64,000 bases of DNA from REEB95 sp035934235 (GTDB taxonomy: Bacteria; Pseudomonadota; Alphaproteobacteria; ATCC43930; CGMCC-115725), in contig DASYYB010000014.1 of the NCBI GenBank assembly GCA_035934235.1, forward strand, positions 1 to 64,000, given 5' to 3'. Below, in pieces: positions 11,173 through 20,450 of the stretch; position 1 is the first letter of the stretch; each line of letters starts with the position of its first letter. Below the pieces are notes generated by a model, which was not told the DNA's origin, ran no database searches, and saw only the letters and a program-made list of their open reading frames with translations. The translations under genes were made by a program, and so were the position numbers.

Positions 11173-12549
11173 ATGGTGAAGTCGACGACGCGCAAGCTGT
11201 TCGGCACCGACGGCATCCGCGGCACCGCCAATCGCGAACCGATGACGGCCGACATCGCCCTCAAGGTGGCGATGGCGGCGTCTCTCGTGCTGCGTCGCGG
11301 CGATCATCGCCATCTCGCCGTCATCGGCAAGGATACGCGGCTGTCGGGTTACCTGATCGAGCCGGCGCTGACATCGGGCTTCATTGCCATGGGCATGGAC
11401 GTGGTGCTGGTCGGCCCGCTGCCAACGCCAGCGATCGCGATGCTGACCCGGTCGTTGCGCGCCGATCTGGGCGTCATGATTTCCGCCTCGCATAATCCGT
11501 TCGAAGACAATGGCATCAAGCTGTTTGGCCCGGACGGCTTCAAATTCTCGGACGAGATCGAGGTACAGATCGAGATGGCATTCGACCGCGCCGCCGACCA
11601 GCGCGCGAGTTCGAAGGGGCTTGGCCGCGCCAAGCGCCTCGACGACGCCGGCGGCCGCTATATCGAATTCGTCAAGAACACCTTCCCCAAGCGCCTCCGG
11701 CTCGACGGCCTCAAGGTCGTGGTCGATTGCGCCAACGGCGCCGCGTACAAAGTCGCGCCGACCGTGCTGTGGGAACTCGGCGCCGAAGTCGTGCCGGTCG
11801 GCGTGGCGCCCGACGGCCTCAACATCAACCGCAAGTGCGGCACCACCGCGCCCGAAACCATGCAGGAAGCGGTCGTCGCGCACGGCGCCGATCTCGGCAT
11901 TGCTCTCGACGGCGACGCCGATCGCCTGATCATGGCCGACGAGCACGGCCGCATCCTCGACGGCGATCAGCTCATGGCGCTGATTGCGCTGAACTGGCAT
12001 CGCGGCAACCGACTGGCGAAAACGGGTCTGGTCGCGACCGTGATGTCGAATTTTGGCTTCGAGCGGCACCTCGCCGGCAACGGCGTCGCCGTGACCCGCA
12101 CGCAAGTGGGCGACCGTTACGTCGTCGAGACCATGCGCCGCATCGGCAGCAATCTCGGCGGCGAGCAATCGGGCCATATCATCCTGGGCGATTATTCCAC
12201 GACCGGCGACGGCCTGATCGCGGCGCTCGAAGTTCTGGCCGCGATTGTCGAAACTCGCGCGCCGGCGAGCCAGGTCTGTAAGGTTTTCGAACCGGTGCCG
12301 CAGTTGCTGCGCAACGTGCGCGTCAACGGCGTCAATTTGCTCGACGACGGCCCCGTCAAGGCGGCGATCGTTGCCGGCGAACGGCGCCTCGGCAAGGCGG
12401 GCCGCCTGCTGGTGCGCAAATCCGGCACCGAACCGCTGATCCGTATCATGGCTGAAGGCGAGGATCAGGCGCTGGTGGCCGAAATCGTCGATAGCGTGGC
12501 CGCGGCGGTGACCGCGGCAGGACGCGCGGAGGAAAGCGCGGCCGAATGA
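11173..12549 (+). CDS. glmM: Phosphoglucosamine mutase GlmM
   Basis: Interconverts glucosamine-6-phosphate and glucosamine-1-phosphate on the way to UDP-GlcNAc for peptidoglycan and LPS. Markers are FGTDGIRG at the N-terminus, the phosphoserine loop ISASHNP with the phosphorylated S106, the metal loop DGDADR and the C-terminal RKSGTEPLIR phosphate-binding loop. The 458-residue length is normal. The ATG at 11173 lies 22 nt after ftsH, and the 3' end overlaps thiD by ATGA. Confidence 0.97.
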   Translation: MVKSTTRKLFGTDGIRGTANREPMTADIALKVAMAASLVLRRGDHRHLAVIGKDTRLSGYLIEPALTSGFIAMGMDVVLVGPLPTPAIAMLTRSLRADLGVMISASHNPFEDNGIKLFGPDGFKFSDEIEVQIEMAFDRAADQRASSKGLGRAKRLDDAGGRYIEFVKNTFPKRLRLDGLKVVVDCANGAAYKVAPTVLWELGAEVVPVGVAPDGLNINRKCGTTAPETMQEAVVAHGADLGIALDGDADRLIMADEHGRILDGDQLMALIALNWHRGNRLAKTGLVATVMSNFGFERHLAGNGVAVTRTQVGDRYVVETMRRIGSNLGGEQSGHIILGDYSTTGDGLIAALEVLAAIVETRAPASQVCKVFEPVPQLLRNVRVNGVNLLDDGPVKAAIVAGERRLGKAGRLLVRKSGTEPLIRIMAEGEDQALVAEIVDSVAAAVTAAGRAEESAAE

Positions 12550-13403
12550 CCGGCCGCGTGCTCATCGTCGCCGGTTCGGATTCCTCGGCCGGCGCGGGCA
12601 TTCAGGCCGATCTCAAAACCGTCATGGCGCTCGGCGGCTATGCCACCACCGCCATTACCGCACTGACTGCACAGAATACGCTCGGCGTTGCTGGCGTGCT
12701 GCCGATCGGCCCCGATTTCGTGCGCCGCCAAATCGAAACCGCGCTTGCCGATATCGGCGCCGATGCCGTGAAAACCGGCATGCTGGTCGATGCGGCCGTG
12801 GTCGAGGCCGTCGCCAACGCGCTCGAAACGACGGCGCCGGACGTGCCGCTGATCGTCGATCCGGTGATCGCGTCCACAAGCGGGACCGCGCTGCTCGACG
12901 AACCTGGCGTCGAACGGCTGAAGCGGCGCCTCATTGCCCGCGCCGCCGTGGTCACGCCCAACGCGCCGGAGGCGGCGATGCTCACCGGCCTGACCGTCGC
13001 CGGTCTCGATGGCATGCGCCGCGCCGCCGACGCGCTGCTCCGCCTCGGCGCGCAGGCCGTCGTGGTGAAGGGCGGTCATCTGCCGGGCGATACGTTGATC
13101 GACCTCGTCGCGACGCCGAAGGACAGTTTTTTGCTCAAGGCACGGCGGCAAAAAACGCGCGCGACTCACGGCACCGGTTGTACCTACGCTTCCGCTGTTG
13201 CCGTCGGCCTGGCGCAGGGCTTAGCGCTGCGGCTGGCGGTCGAACGGGCGCACGCCTTCGTTCAGCAGGCGATCCGCAACGCACCGGGACTGGGAAGCGG
13301 CCGTGGACCGCTGGGTCATGCGCCGTCACCGCAACGCAAGACGAAAGGGAAGCATGCCCGACGCCATCGCCTACACCGACGAACCGGCACTCGGCGTCGA
13401 TGA
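12546..13403 (+). CDS. thiD: Hydroxymethylpyrimidine (phospho)kinase ThiD
   Basis: Phosphorylates HMP and HMP-P in thiamine biosynthesis (ribokinase fold). Recognisable parts are VAGSDSSAGAGIQADLKT at the start, VKTGML, DPVIASTSG, VVVKGGH and the catalytic GTGCTYASA. Family similarity ends around APGLGSGRGPLGH; the remaining basic stretch (about 27 residues) reads into the next gene and overlaps it by 50 nt. No thiamine riboswitch is visible, since the gene is coupled to glmM. Confidence 0.93.
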   Translation: MTGRVLIVAGSDSSAGAGIQADLKTVMALGGYATTAITALTAQNTLGVAGVLPIGPDFVRRQIETALADIGADAVKTGMLVDAAVVEAVANALETTAPDVPLIVDPVIASTSGTALLDEPGVERLKRRLIARAAVVTPNAPEAAMLTGLTVAGLDGMRRAADALLRLGAQAVVVKGGHLPGDTLIDLVATPKDSFLLKARRQKTRATHGTGCTYASAVAVGLAQGLALRLAVERAHAFVQQAIRNAPGLGSGRGPLGHAPSPQRKTKGKHARRHRLHRRTGTRRR

Positions 13404-13764
13404 ATTCATCGACGTTCTGCGCCGCTCGACCTTGGCCGAACGGCGGCCGGTCGACGATCGCGGCCGCATTGCGCGCATGCTCGAGCATGCCGACATCCGG
13501 CTGTGCGCACGCGATGCCAAAGGCTTGCTGATCGGTGTCGCACGCTCGCTGACCGATTTCACTTATTGCTGCTATCTCTCGGACCTTGCCGTCGACGTCG
13601 CGTGGCAGCGGCGCGGCATCGGCCAAGAACTGATCCGCCGCACGCATGCCATTGCCGGGCTCGATGCCACGCTGATCCTGCTGTCGGCGCCCAAAGCGAT
13701 GAGCTATTACCCGCACATTGGCCTGACCCGCTCGGAACGCGCGTTCACCGTCGCCCGGCGCTGA
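13354..13764 (+). CDS. GNAT family N-acetyltransferase
   Basis: A 136-residue GNAT-fold acetyltransferase. The acetyl-CoA-binding motif VDVAWQRRGIGQELIRRTH and the preceding strand YLSDLAV identify the family; MSYYPHIGLTRSERAF is the usual C-terminal part. The substrate cannot be deduced. The ATG at 13354 (after GGGAAGC) lies inside the 3' end of thiD. Confidence 0.85.
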   Translation: MPDAIAYTDEPALGVDEFIDVLRRSTLAERRPVDDRGRIARMLEHADIRLCARDAKGLLIGVARSLTDFTYCCYLSDLAVDVAWQRRGIGQELIRRTHAIAGLDATLILLSAPKAMSYYPHIGLTRSERAFTVARR

Positions 13765-13798
13765 GCTAGATTGCCGCGCGCGGCAGGGGGAGTGAGCG

Positions 13799-14248
13799 AT
13801 GGCCGACCATTATTTCGACGATTTCAAGGTCGGCGACAAGTTCGCCACTGCGACCAAGACCGTCACTGAAGACATGATCGTCGGGTTCGCCAAGGTCTAC
13901 GATCCGCAACCGTTCCACATCGATTCGGCCGCGGCCAAGCACACGCATTTCGGCGGTCTCATCGCCAGCGGCTTCCAGACGCTGGCGATCGGCTTTCGGC
14001 TGATCTGGGACACCGGCATCCTCGCCGCGGCCAGCATGGGCTCGCCCGGTTTCGACGAGCTGCGCTGGCTCAAGCCGGTGCGGCCGGGCGACACGCTGCG
14101 CGTCGAGATGGAGGTTGTCGAGAGCCGTCCGTCGCAGTCGAAACCAGACCGCGGAATCATGCGTGGCGCTTACCGCTACCTGAACCAGAACGACGAGGCC
14201 GTGTTGACCTACACCGCCATGCACCTGCTCAGGCGCCGTCCGACGTGA
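13799..14248 (+). CDS. MaoC-like (R)-specific enoyl-CoA hydratase
   Basis: Hotdog-fold protein of the MaoC family, 149 residues. The segments YFDDFKVGDKF, PFHIDSAAAK and HFGGLIASGFQTLAIGFRL are typical of this group, which hydrates or dehydrates acyl-CoA thioesters. The exact acyl substrate is unknown, and the neighbouring genes (acetyltransferase upstream, serC downstream) do not reveal a pathway. ATG at 13799 follows a G-rich ribosome site (AGGGGGAG). Confidence 0.87.
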   Translation: MADHYFDDFKVGDKFATATKTVTEDMIVGFAKVYDPQPFHIDSAAAKHTHFGGLIASGFQTLAIGFRLIWDTGILAAASMGSPGFDELRWLKPVRPGDTLRVEMEVVESRPSQSKPDRGIMRGAYRYLNQNDEAVLTYTAMHLLRRRPT

Positions 14249-14291
14249 CAACGGCGCAAAAGGCGTACCGAGCCGTGCAATTGACGGGCTT

Positions 14292-14360
14292 GGCGCCGGC
14301 CCCTAGTTTCGTCGCCGGGACACGCCTCCCCAACGAGGCGCGGCTATTCTGGAAGGAATA
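14292..14360 (+). ncRNA. Candidate serC RNA leader motif
   Basis: Between the MaoC-like gene and serC, a 6-bp stem CGCCTC/GAGGCG with loop CCCAAC sits at 14323-14340. It is followed by ATTC/GAAT (14346-14349, 14356-14359) enclosing the Shine-Dalgarno bases GGAAG. An upstream stem CCGGC/GCCGG (14296-14300, 14314-14318) is also possible. Position and shape fit the serC motif described upstream of serC in Alphaproteobacteria. I recognise it from memory and have not run a covariance model. Confidence 0.6.
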
Positions 14361-14365
14361 GAGTG

Positions 14366-15523
14366 ATGAAGCCGAATTCTCGGCCTGCCAATCCGTCATT
14401 TTCATCGGGTCCGTGCGCCAAGCGCCCGGGCTGGAGCCTGTCGGCGCTGTCCGGTGGCCTGTTCGGCCGCTCGCACCGCTCGAAGCCGGGCAAGGCCAAG
14501 CTGAAAGAAGTTGTCGACCGTTCACGTCGCCTTCTGGGCGTTCCGCAGGACTATCGCCTCGGCATCGTGCCGGCATCCGATACCGGCGCGGTCGAGATGG
14601 CGATGTGGTCGCTGTTGGGCGCACGCGGCGTCGATCTGCTGGCGTGGGAGGTGTTCGGCGAAGGTTGGGCGACCGATGTCGAGAAACAACTGAAGCTTGC
14701 TGATCTGCGCGTCATGCGGGCGCCCTATGGCGCGATCCCCGACCTCGCCAAAGTCGATACTGACCGCGACGTGGTCTTTCCCTGGAACGGTACCACGTCG
14801 GGTGCGCGGATTCCGAACGGTGACTGGATCAAGGCCGACCGCAAGGGATTGACGATCTGCGATGCAACGTCCGCGGTCTTCGCCATGGATCTGCCCTGGC
14901 CCAAGCTCGATGTCGTCACCTGGTCGTGGCAGAAGGTCTTGGGCGGCGAGGCGGCGCACGGCATGCTCGCGCTGTCGCCGCGCGCGGTCGAGCGGCTCGA
15001 AACCTATAAGCCGGCCTGGCCGTTGCCGAAGATTTTCCGGCTCACCACCAAAGGTAAATTCGCCGAGACCATCTTCCAGGAAGAGACCATCAACACGCCG
15101 TCGATGCTGGCGGTCGAGGACGCGATCGACGGCCTCAAATGGGCCGAATCCGTCGGCGGCTTGGCGGCGCTCAAAGGCCGCAGCGAGGCCAATCTCGCTG
15201 CCATCGGTCGTTGGGTGGCGAAGTCCAAGTGGATCGCCTTCCTGGTCGAAGATCCCAAGGCCCGCTCCTGCACCTCGGTATGCCTCAAGGTCGTGGACGA
15301 ATGGTTCCTGCGCCTGCCGCCCGAAGCCCAGCGCGCCCAGGTGAAGCGGATCGAGGCGCTGCTCGACGCCGAGGGTGTCGCGCACGATATTGCCGGCCAT
15401 CGCGATGCGCCGCCCGGCCTGCGTATCTGGTGCGGCGCGACCATCGAGACGCGCGACGTTGAAGCGCTCCTGCCGTGGCTCGACTGGGCCTTCGCTGAAG
15501 TCCGGCAAGCCGCGGCGGCCTGA
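14366..15523 (+). CDS. serC: Phosphoserine aminotransferase SerC
   Basis: Converts 3-phosphohydroxypyruvate to phosphoserine with glutamate; a homologous step exists in PLP synthesis. The 385-residue protein starts PNPxFSSGPCAKRPGW-like, has the alphaproteobacterial SerC segment GIVPASDTGAVEMAMW, and carries the PLP lysine K190 in VTWSWQKVLGGEAAHG. An ATG at 14366 is preferred over the overlapping GTG at 14363; GGAAGGA upstream is the ribosome site. It forms an operon with serA 15 nt downstream. Confidence 0.96.
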   Translation: MKPNSRPANPSFSSGPCAKRPGWSLSALSGGLFGRSHRSKPGKAKLKEVVDRSRRLLGVPQDYRLGIVPASDTGAVEMAMWSLLGARGVDLLAWEVFGEGWATDVEKQLKLADLRVMRAPYGAIPDLAKVDTDRDVVFPWNGTTSGARIPNGDWIKADRKGLTICDATSAVFAMDLPWPKLDVVTWSWQKVLGGEAAHGMLALSPRAVERLETYKPAWPLPKIFRLTTKGKFAETIFQEETINTPSMLAVEDAIDGLKWAESVGGLAALKGRSEANLAAIGRWVAKSKWIAFLVEDPKARSCTSVCLKVVDEWFLRLPPEAQRAQVKRIEALLDAEGVAHDIAGHRDAPPGLRIWCGATIETRDVEALLPWLDWAFAEVRQAAAA

Positions 15524-15538
15524 AGGCGGAGGCCCGCC

Positions 15539-17116
15539 ATGCCCAAGGTTTTGATTTCAGACGAATTGAGCCCGCGTGCGGTTGCGGTTTTCAAGGAGCG
15601 CGGCGTCGAAACCGTGGTCGACACCAAGCTGACGCCGGACGAGCTCAAGAAAATCATCGGCGAGTTCGATGGCTTGGCCGTGCGCTCGGCGACCAAGGTC
15701 ACCAAGCCGGTCATCGACGCCGCCAAGAAGCTCAAGGTGATTGGCCGCGCCGGCATCGGCGTCGACAACATCGATGTGCAATCCGCGACCCAACGCGGCA
15801 TCGTCGTGATGAATACGCCCTACGGTAATTCGATCACCACCGCCGAGCACGCCATCGCGCTGATGCTGGCGCTGGCACGGCAGTTGCCGGCCGCCGATCG
15901 CTCGACGCAGGCTGGCAAATGGGAAAAAGCCAAATTCATGGGCGTCGAGCTGACCGGCAAGACGCTCGGCGTGGCCGGCTGCGGCAATGTCGGCTCGGTG
16001 GTCGCCGACCGCGCCATCGGCCTCAAGATGAAGGTCGTCGCCTACGATCCGTTCCTGTCGCCGGAACGCGCGCTCGCGCTCGGCGTCGAGAAGGTCGAGC
16101 TCGACGAGCTGCTGGCACGGGCGGATTTCATCACGCTGCATACGCCGCTGACCGACGCGACGCGCAACCTCATCGACGCCAAGGCGCTGGCCAAAACGAA
16201 AAAGGGTGTACGCTTGGTCAATTGCGCCCGCGGCGGCTTGGTCGTCGAAGCCGATCTCAAGGCAGCGCTGGATTCCGGCCAGGTCGCCGGCGCCGCGATC
16301 GACGTCTTTCCGGTCGAGCCAGCGAAGGAGAATTTGCTGTTCGGCCATGCCAATGTCATCGCGACACCGCATCTCGGCGCCGCAACGACCGAGGCGCAAG
16401 AGAACGTAGCGCTCCAGATCGCCGAGCAGATGGCGGATTATCTCGTTTCCGGCGCGGTGACCAATGCGCTCAACATGCCGTCTCTGTCGGCCGAGGAGGC
16501 GGCGCGGCTCAAGCCGTACATCAAGCTCGTCGAGCAACTCGGTTCGTTCGCCGGCCAGATGACCGATGCCGGGCTCTCGAGCGTTGCCATCGAATACGAG
16601 GGCCATGCGGCCGAGCTCAACATCAAGCCGCTGACGGCCATCGCGCTGGCCGCGCTGCTGGCGCCGCAGCTCGATTCGGTCAACATGGTCAACGTGCCGC
16701 TCGTCTGCAAACAGCGCGGCATCGCCGTCGCCGAGACGCGCAGCACCGAACCGAGCGATTTTCAGACTCTGGTCCGTGTCACGGTCCAGGGCGCGACCGG
16801 CGCTCGCAGCGTCGCCGGCACGCTGTTCGGCGGCAGTCGGCCGCGCATCGTCGACGTCGAAGGCATTGCGCTTGAAGCCGAGCTCGGCGCGCATATGCTT
16901 TTTGTGCGCAACCACGACAAGCCCGGCTTCATCGGTAATCTCGGCCGGACGCTGGGCGAGGCGGCAATCAACATCGCGACCCTGCATCTCGGCCGATCGG
17001 CGCCGGGCCAGGATGCCATCTGTCTGATCCAGGTCGACCAACCGCTCGACGACGCGCTGCTCGGCAAGGTCCGTGCCATCGCCAACGTCGTGCAGGCGAA
17101 ACAGCTTCACTTCTAG
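15539..17116 (+). CDS. serA: D-3-phosphoglycerate dehydrogenase SerA
   Basis: First step of serine biosynthesis. The 525-residue, long type contains the N-terminal substrate-binding half (VRSATKVTKPVIDAAKKLKVIGRAGIGVDNID), the NAD-binding Rossmann motif GVAGCGNVGSVVADRA, catalytic elements VNCARGGLVVE and ATPHLGAATTEAQ, then the intervening domain and a C-terminal ACT domain (HDKPGFIGNLGRTLGEAAINIATLHLGR). Allosteric serine inhibition is possible but not proven by sequence. Confidence 0.97.
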   Translation: MPKVLISDELSPRAVAVFKERGVETVVDTKLTPDELKKIIGEFDGLAVRSATKVTKPVIDAAKKLKVIGRAGIGVDNIDVQSATQRGIVVMNTPYGNSITTAEHAIALMLALARQLPAADRSTQAGKWEKAKFMGVELTGKTLGVAGCGNVGSVVADRAIGLKMKVVAYDPFLSPERALALGVEKVELDELLARADFITLHTPLTDATRNLIDAKALAKTKKGVRLVNCARGGLVVEADLKAALDSGQVAGAAIDVFPVEPAKENLLFGHANVIATPHLGAATTEAQENVALQIAEQMADYLVSGAVTNALNMPSLSAEEAARLKPYIKLVEQLGSFAGQMTDAGLSSVAIEYEGHAAELNIKPLTAIALAALLAPQLDSVNMVNVPLVCKQRGIAVAETRSTEPSDFQTLVRVTVQGATGARSVAGTLFGGSRPRIVDVEGIALEAELGAHMLFVRNHDKPGFIGNLGRTLGEAAINIATLHLGRSAPGQDAICLIQVDQPLDDALLGKVRAIANVVQAKQLHF

Positions 17117-17208
17117 CGTCATCGATCCGCGCCCATAGCCGTTTGGCTGTCTGACGGCCGGCCAGGGCGAAAAGCGTGTCGTGAGGTGGCGGCGCCGCCG
17201 CAGGACGG

Positions 17209-18390
17209 TTGCCGCCGCGCGCCAAAACCGCTATTCCGGCCTCCGTGAACGAGACGCTGCACAAGGCGCTGCTGCCCGAAGGCCTGCGCGATCTGCTTCC
17301 GCCCGACGCCGGCATCGAGGCCGAGGTCGTATCGCGGCTGATGGCGGTCCTGGCGAGCCATGGCTACGAGCGGGTCAAGCCGCCGCTTGCCGAGTTCGAG
17401 GACAATCTGCTTTCGGGCGCGGGCGCCGCGATGGCGAAAGACACGTTCCGCATGATGGATCCCGTGTCGCGGCGGATGATCGGCCTCCGGGCCGACATGA
17501 CGCCGCAGGTCGCGCGCATCGCCGCCAGCCGGCTTAAGAACGCGCCGCGGCCGCTACGGCTCTGCTATGCCGGCCAGGTTCTACGCGTCAACGGCAGCCA
17601 GCTCCGGCCCGAGCGCCAGGTCGGCCAGGTCGGCGCCGAGCTCATCGGTCCGTCCGAGGTCGCCGCCGACGCCGAGGTGATCTTGCTGGCGGCCGAGGCG
17701 CTCGGTGGTCTCGGCGTGCGGGGCTTGTCCGTGGATCTGACGCTGCCGAAGCTGGTGCCGGCGATCTGCCAGGCCGCCAAGCTCGGGCCCGAGCAAGTCG
17801 ACGCCGTGCGCCGCGCGCTCGACCACAAGGATGCCGCCGCGTTGCGCAAGGCGGCCGGTGCGGCGGCCGCATCGCTCGGCGAACTGCTCAAAGCCGGTGG
17901 TGCGGCGGAGAAATCGCTGGCGAAACTGTCGGCGCTCGATCTGCCGAAGGCGGCGGCGGCGGAGCGCGCGCGCCTCGCCGACGTGATCGCGCGGGTGAAA
18001 CGCGCCGATCCCGGCCTCGTCATCACCGTCGATCCGGTCGAGAATCGTGGCTTCGAGTACCATACCGGTGTCAGCTTCACGGTCTTCGCCAAAGCGGTGC
18101 GCGGCGAACTCGGTCGCGGCGGCCGTTATCGCACCGGCAACGGCGCCGGCGAGGACGCCACGGGCTTCACGCTCTATGCCGATACGATCCTACAGGCGCT
18201 GCCCGAATCGCCGGCGCCGCGTCGGATTTACGTGCCTTACGACGCCGACGGCGCCGCCGCCAAGCGGCTGCGTGCCGACGGCTGGATCACCGTTGCGGGC
18301 CTCGCCGCCGTGCGCAATCCGCGCGACGAGGCCAAACGATTGAATTGCGGCCATCTCTTCGATGGCGGCAAGATCGTCGCGCTGACCTGA
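17209..18390 (+). CDS. hisZ: ATP phosphoribosyltransferase regulatory subunit HisZ
   Basis: Catalytically inactive histidyl-tRNA synthetase paralog that forms the hetero-octameric ATP phosphoribosyltransferase with short HisG. The class II core is visible: LLPEGLRDLLPPDAG, FEDNLLSGAG, MGLRADMTPQVARIAA-like MIGLRADMTPQ, and RPERQVGQVGAELIG. It lacks the HisRS anticodon-binding domain. TTG at 17209, with AGGA just upstream, gives 393 residues; a GTG at 17245 (381 residues) fits the family start equally well. hisG is not in the window. Placement before purA is typical of some Alphaproteobacteria. Confidence 0.92.
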   Translation: MPPRAKTAIPASVNETLHKALLPEGLRDLLPPDAGIEAEVVSRLMAVLASHGYERVKPPLAEFEDNLLSGAGAAMAKDTFRMMDPVSRRMIGLRADMTPQVARIAASRLKNAPRPLRLCYAGQVLRVNGSQLRPERQVGQVGAELIGPSEVAADAEVILLAAEALGGLGVRGLSVDLTLPKLVPAICQAAKLGPEQVDAVRRALDHKDAAALRKAAGAAAASLGELLKAGGAAEKSLAKLSALDLPKAAAAERARLADVIARVKRADPGLVITVDPVENRGFEYHTGVSFTVFAKAVRGELGRGGRYRTGNGAGEDATGFTLYADTILQALPESPAPRRIYVPYDADGAAAKRLRADGWITVAGLAAVRNPRDEAKRLNCGHLFDGGKIVALT

Positions 18391-18409
18391 GGGCGTCGGA
18401 GACCATTTC

Positions 18410-19702
18410 ATGGCGAATGTTGCAGTGATCGGCGCCCAATGGGGCGACGAGGGTAAGGGAAAGATCGTCGATTGGCTGAGCGAGCGCGCCGATGTCGTGG
18501 TGCGCTTCCAGGGCGGGCACAATGCCGGCCATACGCTGGTCATCGGCAACGTCGAATATCGCTTGAGCCTGCTGCCGTCGGGCGTCGCGCGGCCAGGCAA
18601 GCTGTCGATCATCGGCAGCGGCGTGGTTGTCGATCCGTGGGCGCTGGTCAAGGAAATCGAGAACATCGCGACCAAAGGCGTCAAGGTCACACCCGACAGT
18701 CTGCGTGTCGCCGAGAATGCGACGCTGATCCTGCCGTCGCACGGACAACTCGATCGCTTGCGCGAAGAGGCGCGCGGCACCTACAAGATCGGCACCACCG
18801 GTCGCGGCATCGGTCCGGCCTACGAGGACAAGGTCGGTCGGCGGGCGGTGCGGCTGTGCGATCTGGCCGATCCGGCGACCCTGCCGACCAAGCTCGACGT
18901 CCTGCTGCTCCACCACAACGCGCTGTTGCGCGGCCTCGGCGCGCCCGAGGTCGAGCGCGAACCGCTGCTCAAGTCGCTGCTCGAAATCGCGCCGAAGGTG
19001 CTGCCCTATGCCGATCGGGTGTGGCAGCGGCTCGACGAGGCGCGCCGCGCCAACAAACGCATCCTGTTCGAAGGCGCGCAGGGCGTGATGCTCGACGTCG
19101 ATCACGGCACCTATCCATACGTCACCTCGTCGCACACCCATCCGGGCGAGGCCGCCTCGGGCGCCGGCACCGGTCACGCGACGGTCGGTTACGTCCTCGG
19201 CATCACCAAGGCCTACACGACACGCGTCGGCAGCGGCCCGTTCCCGACCGAGCTCACCGATAAGATCGGCCAGACGCTGGGCGAGCGCGGCCGCGAGTTC
19301 GGCGTGGTCACTGGGCGCAAGCGCCGCTGTGGTTGGTTCGACGCAGTCATGGTCCGCCAGGCCGTCAAGACCGCGGGCGTCGACGGCATGGCACTCACCA
19401 AGCTCGACGTGCTCGACGGCTTCGAGGAAATCAAGGTGTGCATCGGCTATCGGCTGCACGGCGAAACGCTTGATTACTTTCCGGCGGGCACCAGCAAGCA
19501 GGCGGCGGTCGAGCCGGTCTATGAGACGATCGCGGGCTGGAGCGAAAGCACGCGCGGCGCGCGGCGGTGGGCAGATCTGCCGGCGTTGGCGATCAAATAC
19601 ATCCGGCGCATCGAGGAGCTGGTCGGCGCGCCGGTGGCGTTGCTGTCGACCAGCCCGCAGCGCGAAGACACGATCTTGATGCACGACCCCTTCGCGGGGT
19701 GA
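18410..19702 (+). CDS. purA: Adenylosuccinate synthetase PurA
   Basis: GTP-dependent ligation of aspartate to IMP in AMP biosynthesis. The 430-residue product opens with VAVIGAQWGDEGKGKIVDWL (GDEGKGK loop, 12-18) and contains FQGGHNAGHTLV, GTTGRGIGPAYEDK, FEGAQGVMLDVDHGTYPYVTSS and VTGRKRRCGWFD, all landmarks of the family. ATG at 18410, 19 nt after hisZ. Confidence 0.98.
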   Translation: MANVAVIGAQWGDEGKGKIVDWLSERADVVVRFQGGHNAGHTLVIGNVEYRLSLLPSGVARPGKLSIIGSGVVVDPWALVKEIENIATKGVKVTPDSLRVAENATLILPSHGQLDRLREEARGTYKIGTTGRGIGPAYEDKVGRRAVRLCDLADPATLPTKLDVLLLHHNALLRGLGAPEVEREPLLKSLLEIAPKVLPYADRVWQRLDEARRANKRILFEGAQGVMLDVDHGTYPYVTSSHTHPGEAASGAGTGHATVGYVLGITKAYTTRVGSGPFPTELTDKIGQTLGERGREFGVVTGRKRRCGWFDAVMVRQAVKTAGVDGMALTKLDVLDGFEEIKVCIGYRLHGETLDYFPAGTSKQAAVEPVYETIAGWSESTRGARRWADLPALAIKYIRRIEELVGAPVALLSTSPQREDTILMHDPFAG

Positions 19703-19711
19703 CGCGGCGGC

Positions 19712-20374
19712 TCAAACCTTGGCGGTGGCCCGCGCCGTGCGCAGCCGCGCGGCAATGTAGCCTTCGACGGTCTCAGACAGCGTGTCGAGGCGGTCGGTGA
19801 AGAAATGATCGGCGCCAGCAACAAGACGATATTCAACTTTGAGTGACCGCTGCTTTTGCAGCCGCTGCGCCAGATCCTTGACGCTGTCGGGCGCCACGAT
19901 CTGATCCTTGTCGCCTTGGACGATGAGTCCGGCGGACGGCGGCCGCGTCAGGAAGTTGAAGTCGACCAGATTGACCGGCGGCGCGACCGCGACGAACGCG
20001 TCCGATTCCGGTCGCCGCGCCAGCAGCTGCAACGCGATCCACGCGCCGAACGAAAAGCCGGCGATCCAGCATTGCTCCGCATCGGGATTGTTGTTTTGCA
20101 GCCAATCCAGCGCCGCCGCGGCGTCCGCCAATTCGCCTTCGCCGCTGCCATAGCTGCCTTGGCTCTTGCCGACGCCGCGGAAGTTGAAGCGCAGCGCCAC
20201 GAAGCCCTGCCGCGCAAAGGCGTGAAACAGGGTGTAGACCACCTTGTTGTGCATGGTGCCGCCATGCTGCGGGTGGGGGTGGAGGATCAGCGCGAGCGGC
20301 GCATTCTCGATCCGCGAAGGATGGTAGCGCGCCTCAAGCCGGCCCGCCGGGCCGGTTAGAACCAATTCGGGCAT
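19712..20374 (-). CDS. Alpha/beta hydrolase (serine hydrolase, dienelactone-hydrolase-like)
   Basis: A 220-residue alpha/beta-hydrolase. HPHPQHGGTMHNKVV forms the oxyanion-hole region and FNFRGVGKSQG is a conserved strand. GFSFGAW holds the nucleophile serine, GDKDQIVAP supplies the acid and GADHFF the catalytic histidine. This close-knit group (COG2945-like) is widespread in Proteobacteria but has no firm substrate. It converges on purA with a 9-nt gap and diverges from the cysE operon. Confidence 0.88.
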   Translation of the reverse strand: MPELVLTGPAGRLEARYHPSRIENAPLALILHPHPQHGGTMHNKVVYTLFHAFARQGFVALRFNFRGVGKSQGSYGSGEGELADAAAALDWLQNNNPDAEQCWIAGFSFGAWIALQLLARRPESDAFVAVAPPVNLVDFNFLTRPPSAGLIVQGDKDQIVAPDSVKDLAQRLQKQRSLKVEYRLVAGADHFFTDRLDTLSETVEGYIAARLRTARATAKV

Positions 20375-20450
20375 CGTGAAGTTTTAACCCAGTGAAAAAC
20401 TCGGGATTGACACCACATATTCGTCAAGGCTCACCAGCAAAAACGGCCCT

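Noticed and set aside
12546..13403. Frameshift in thiD
   Set aside because: The alternative frames after the conserved end do not continue ThiD similarity, so no frameshift is needed; the tail is just non-conserved.
19683..19702. Terminator at the purA stop (ACCCC-TTCGC-GGGGT)
   Set aside because: The stem lies in coding sequence and no T run follows on either strand.
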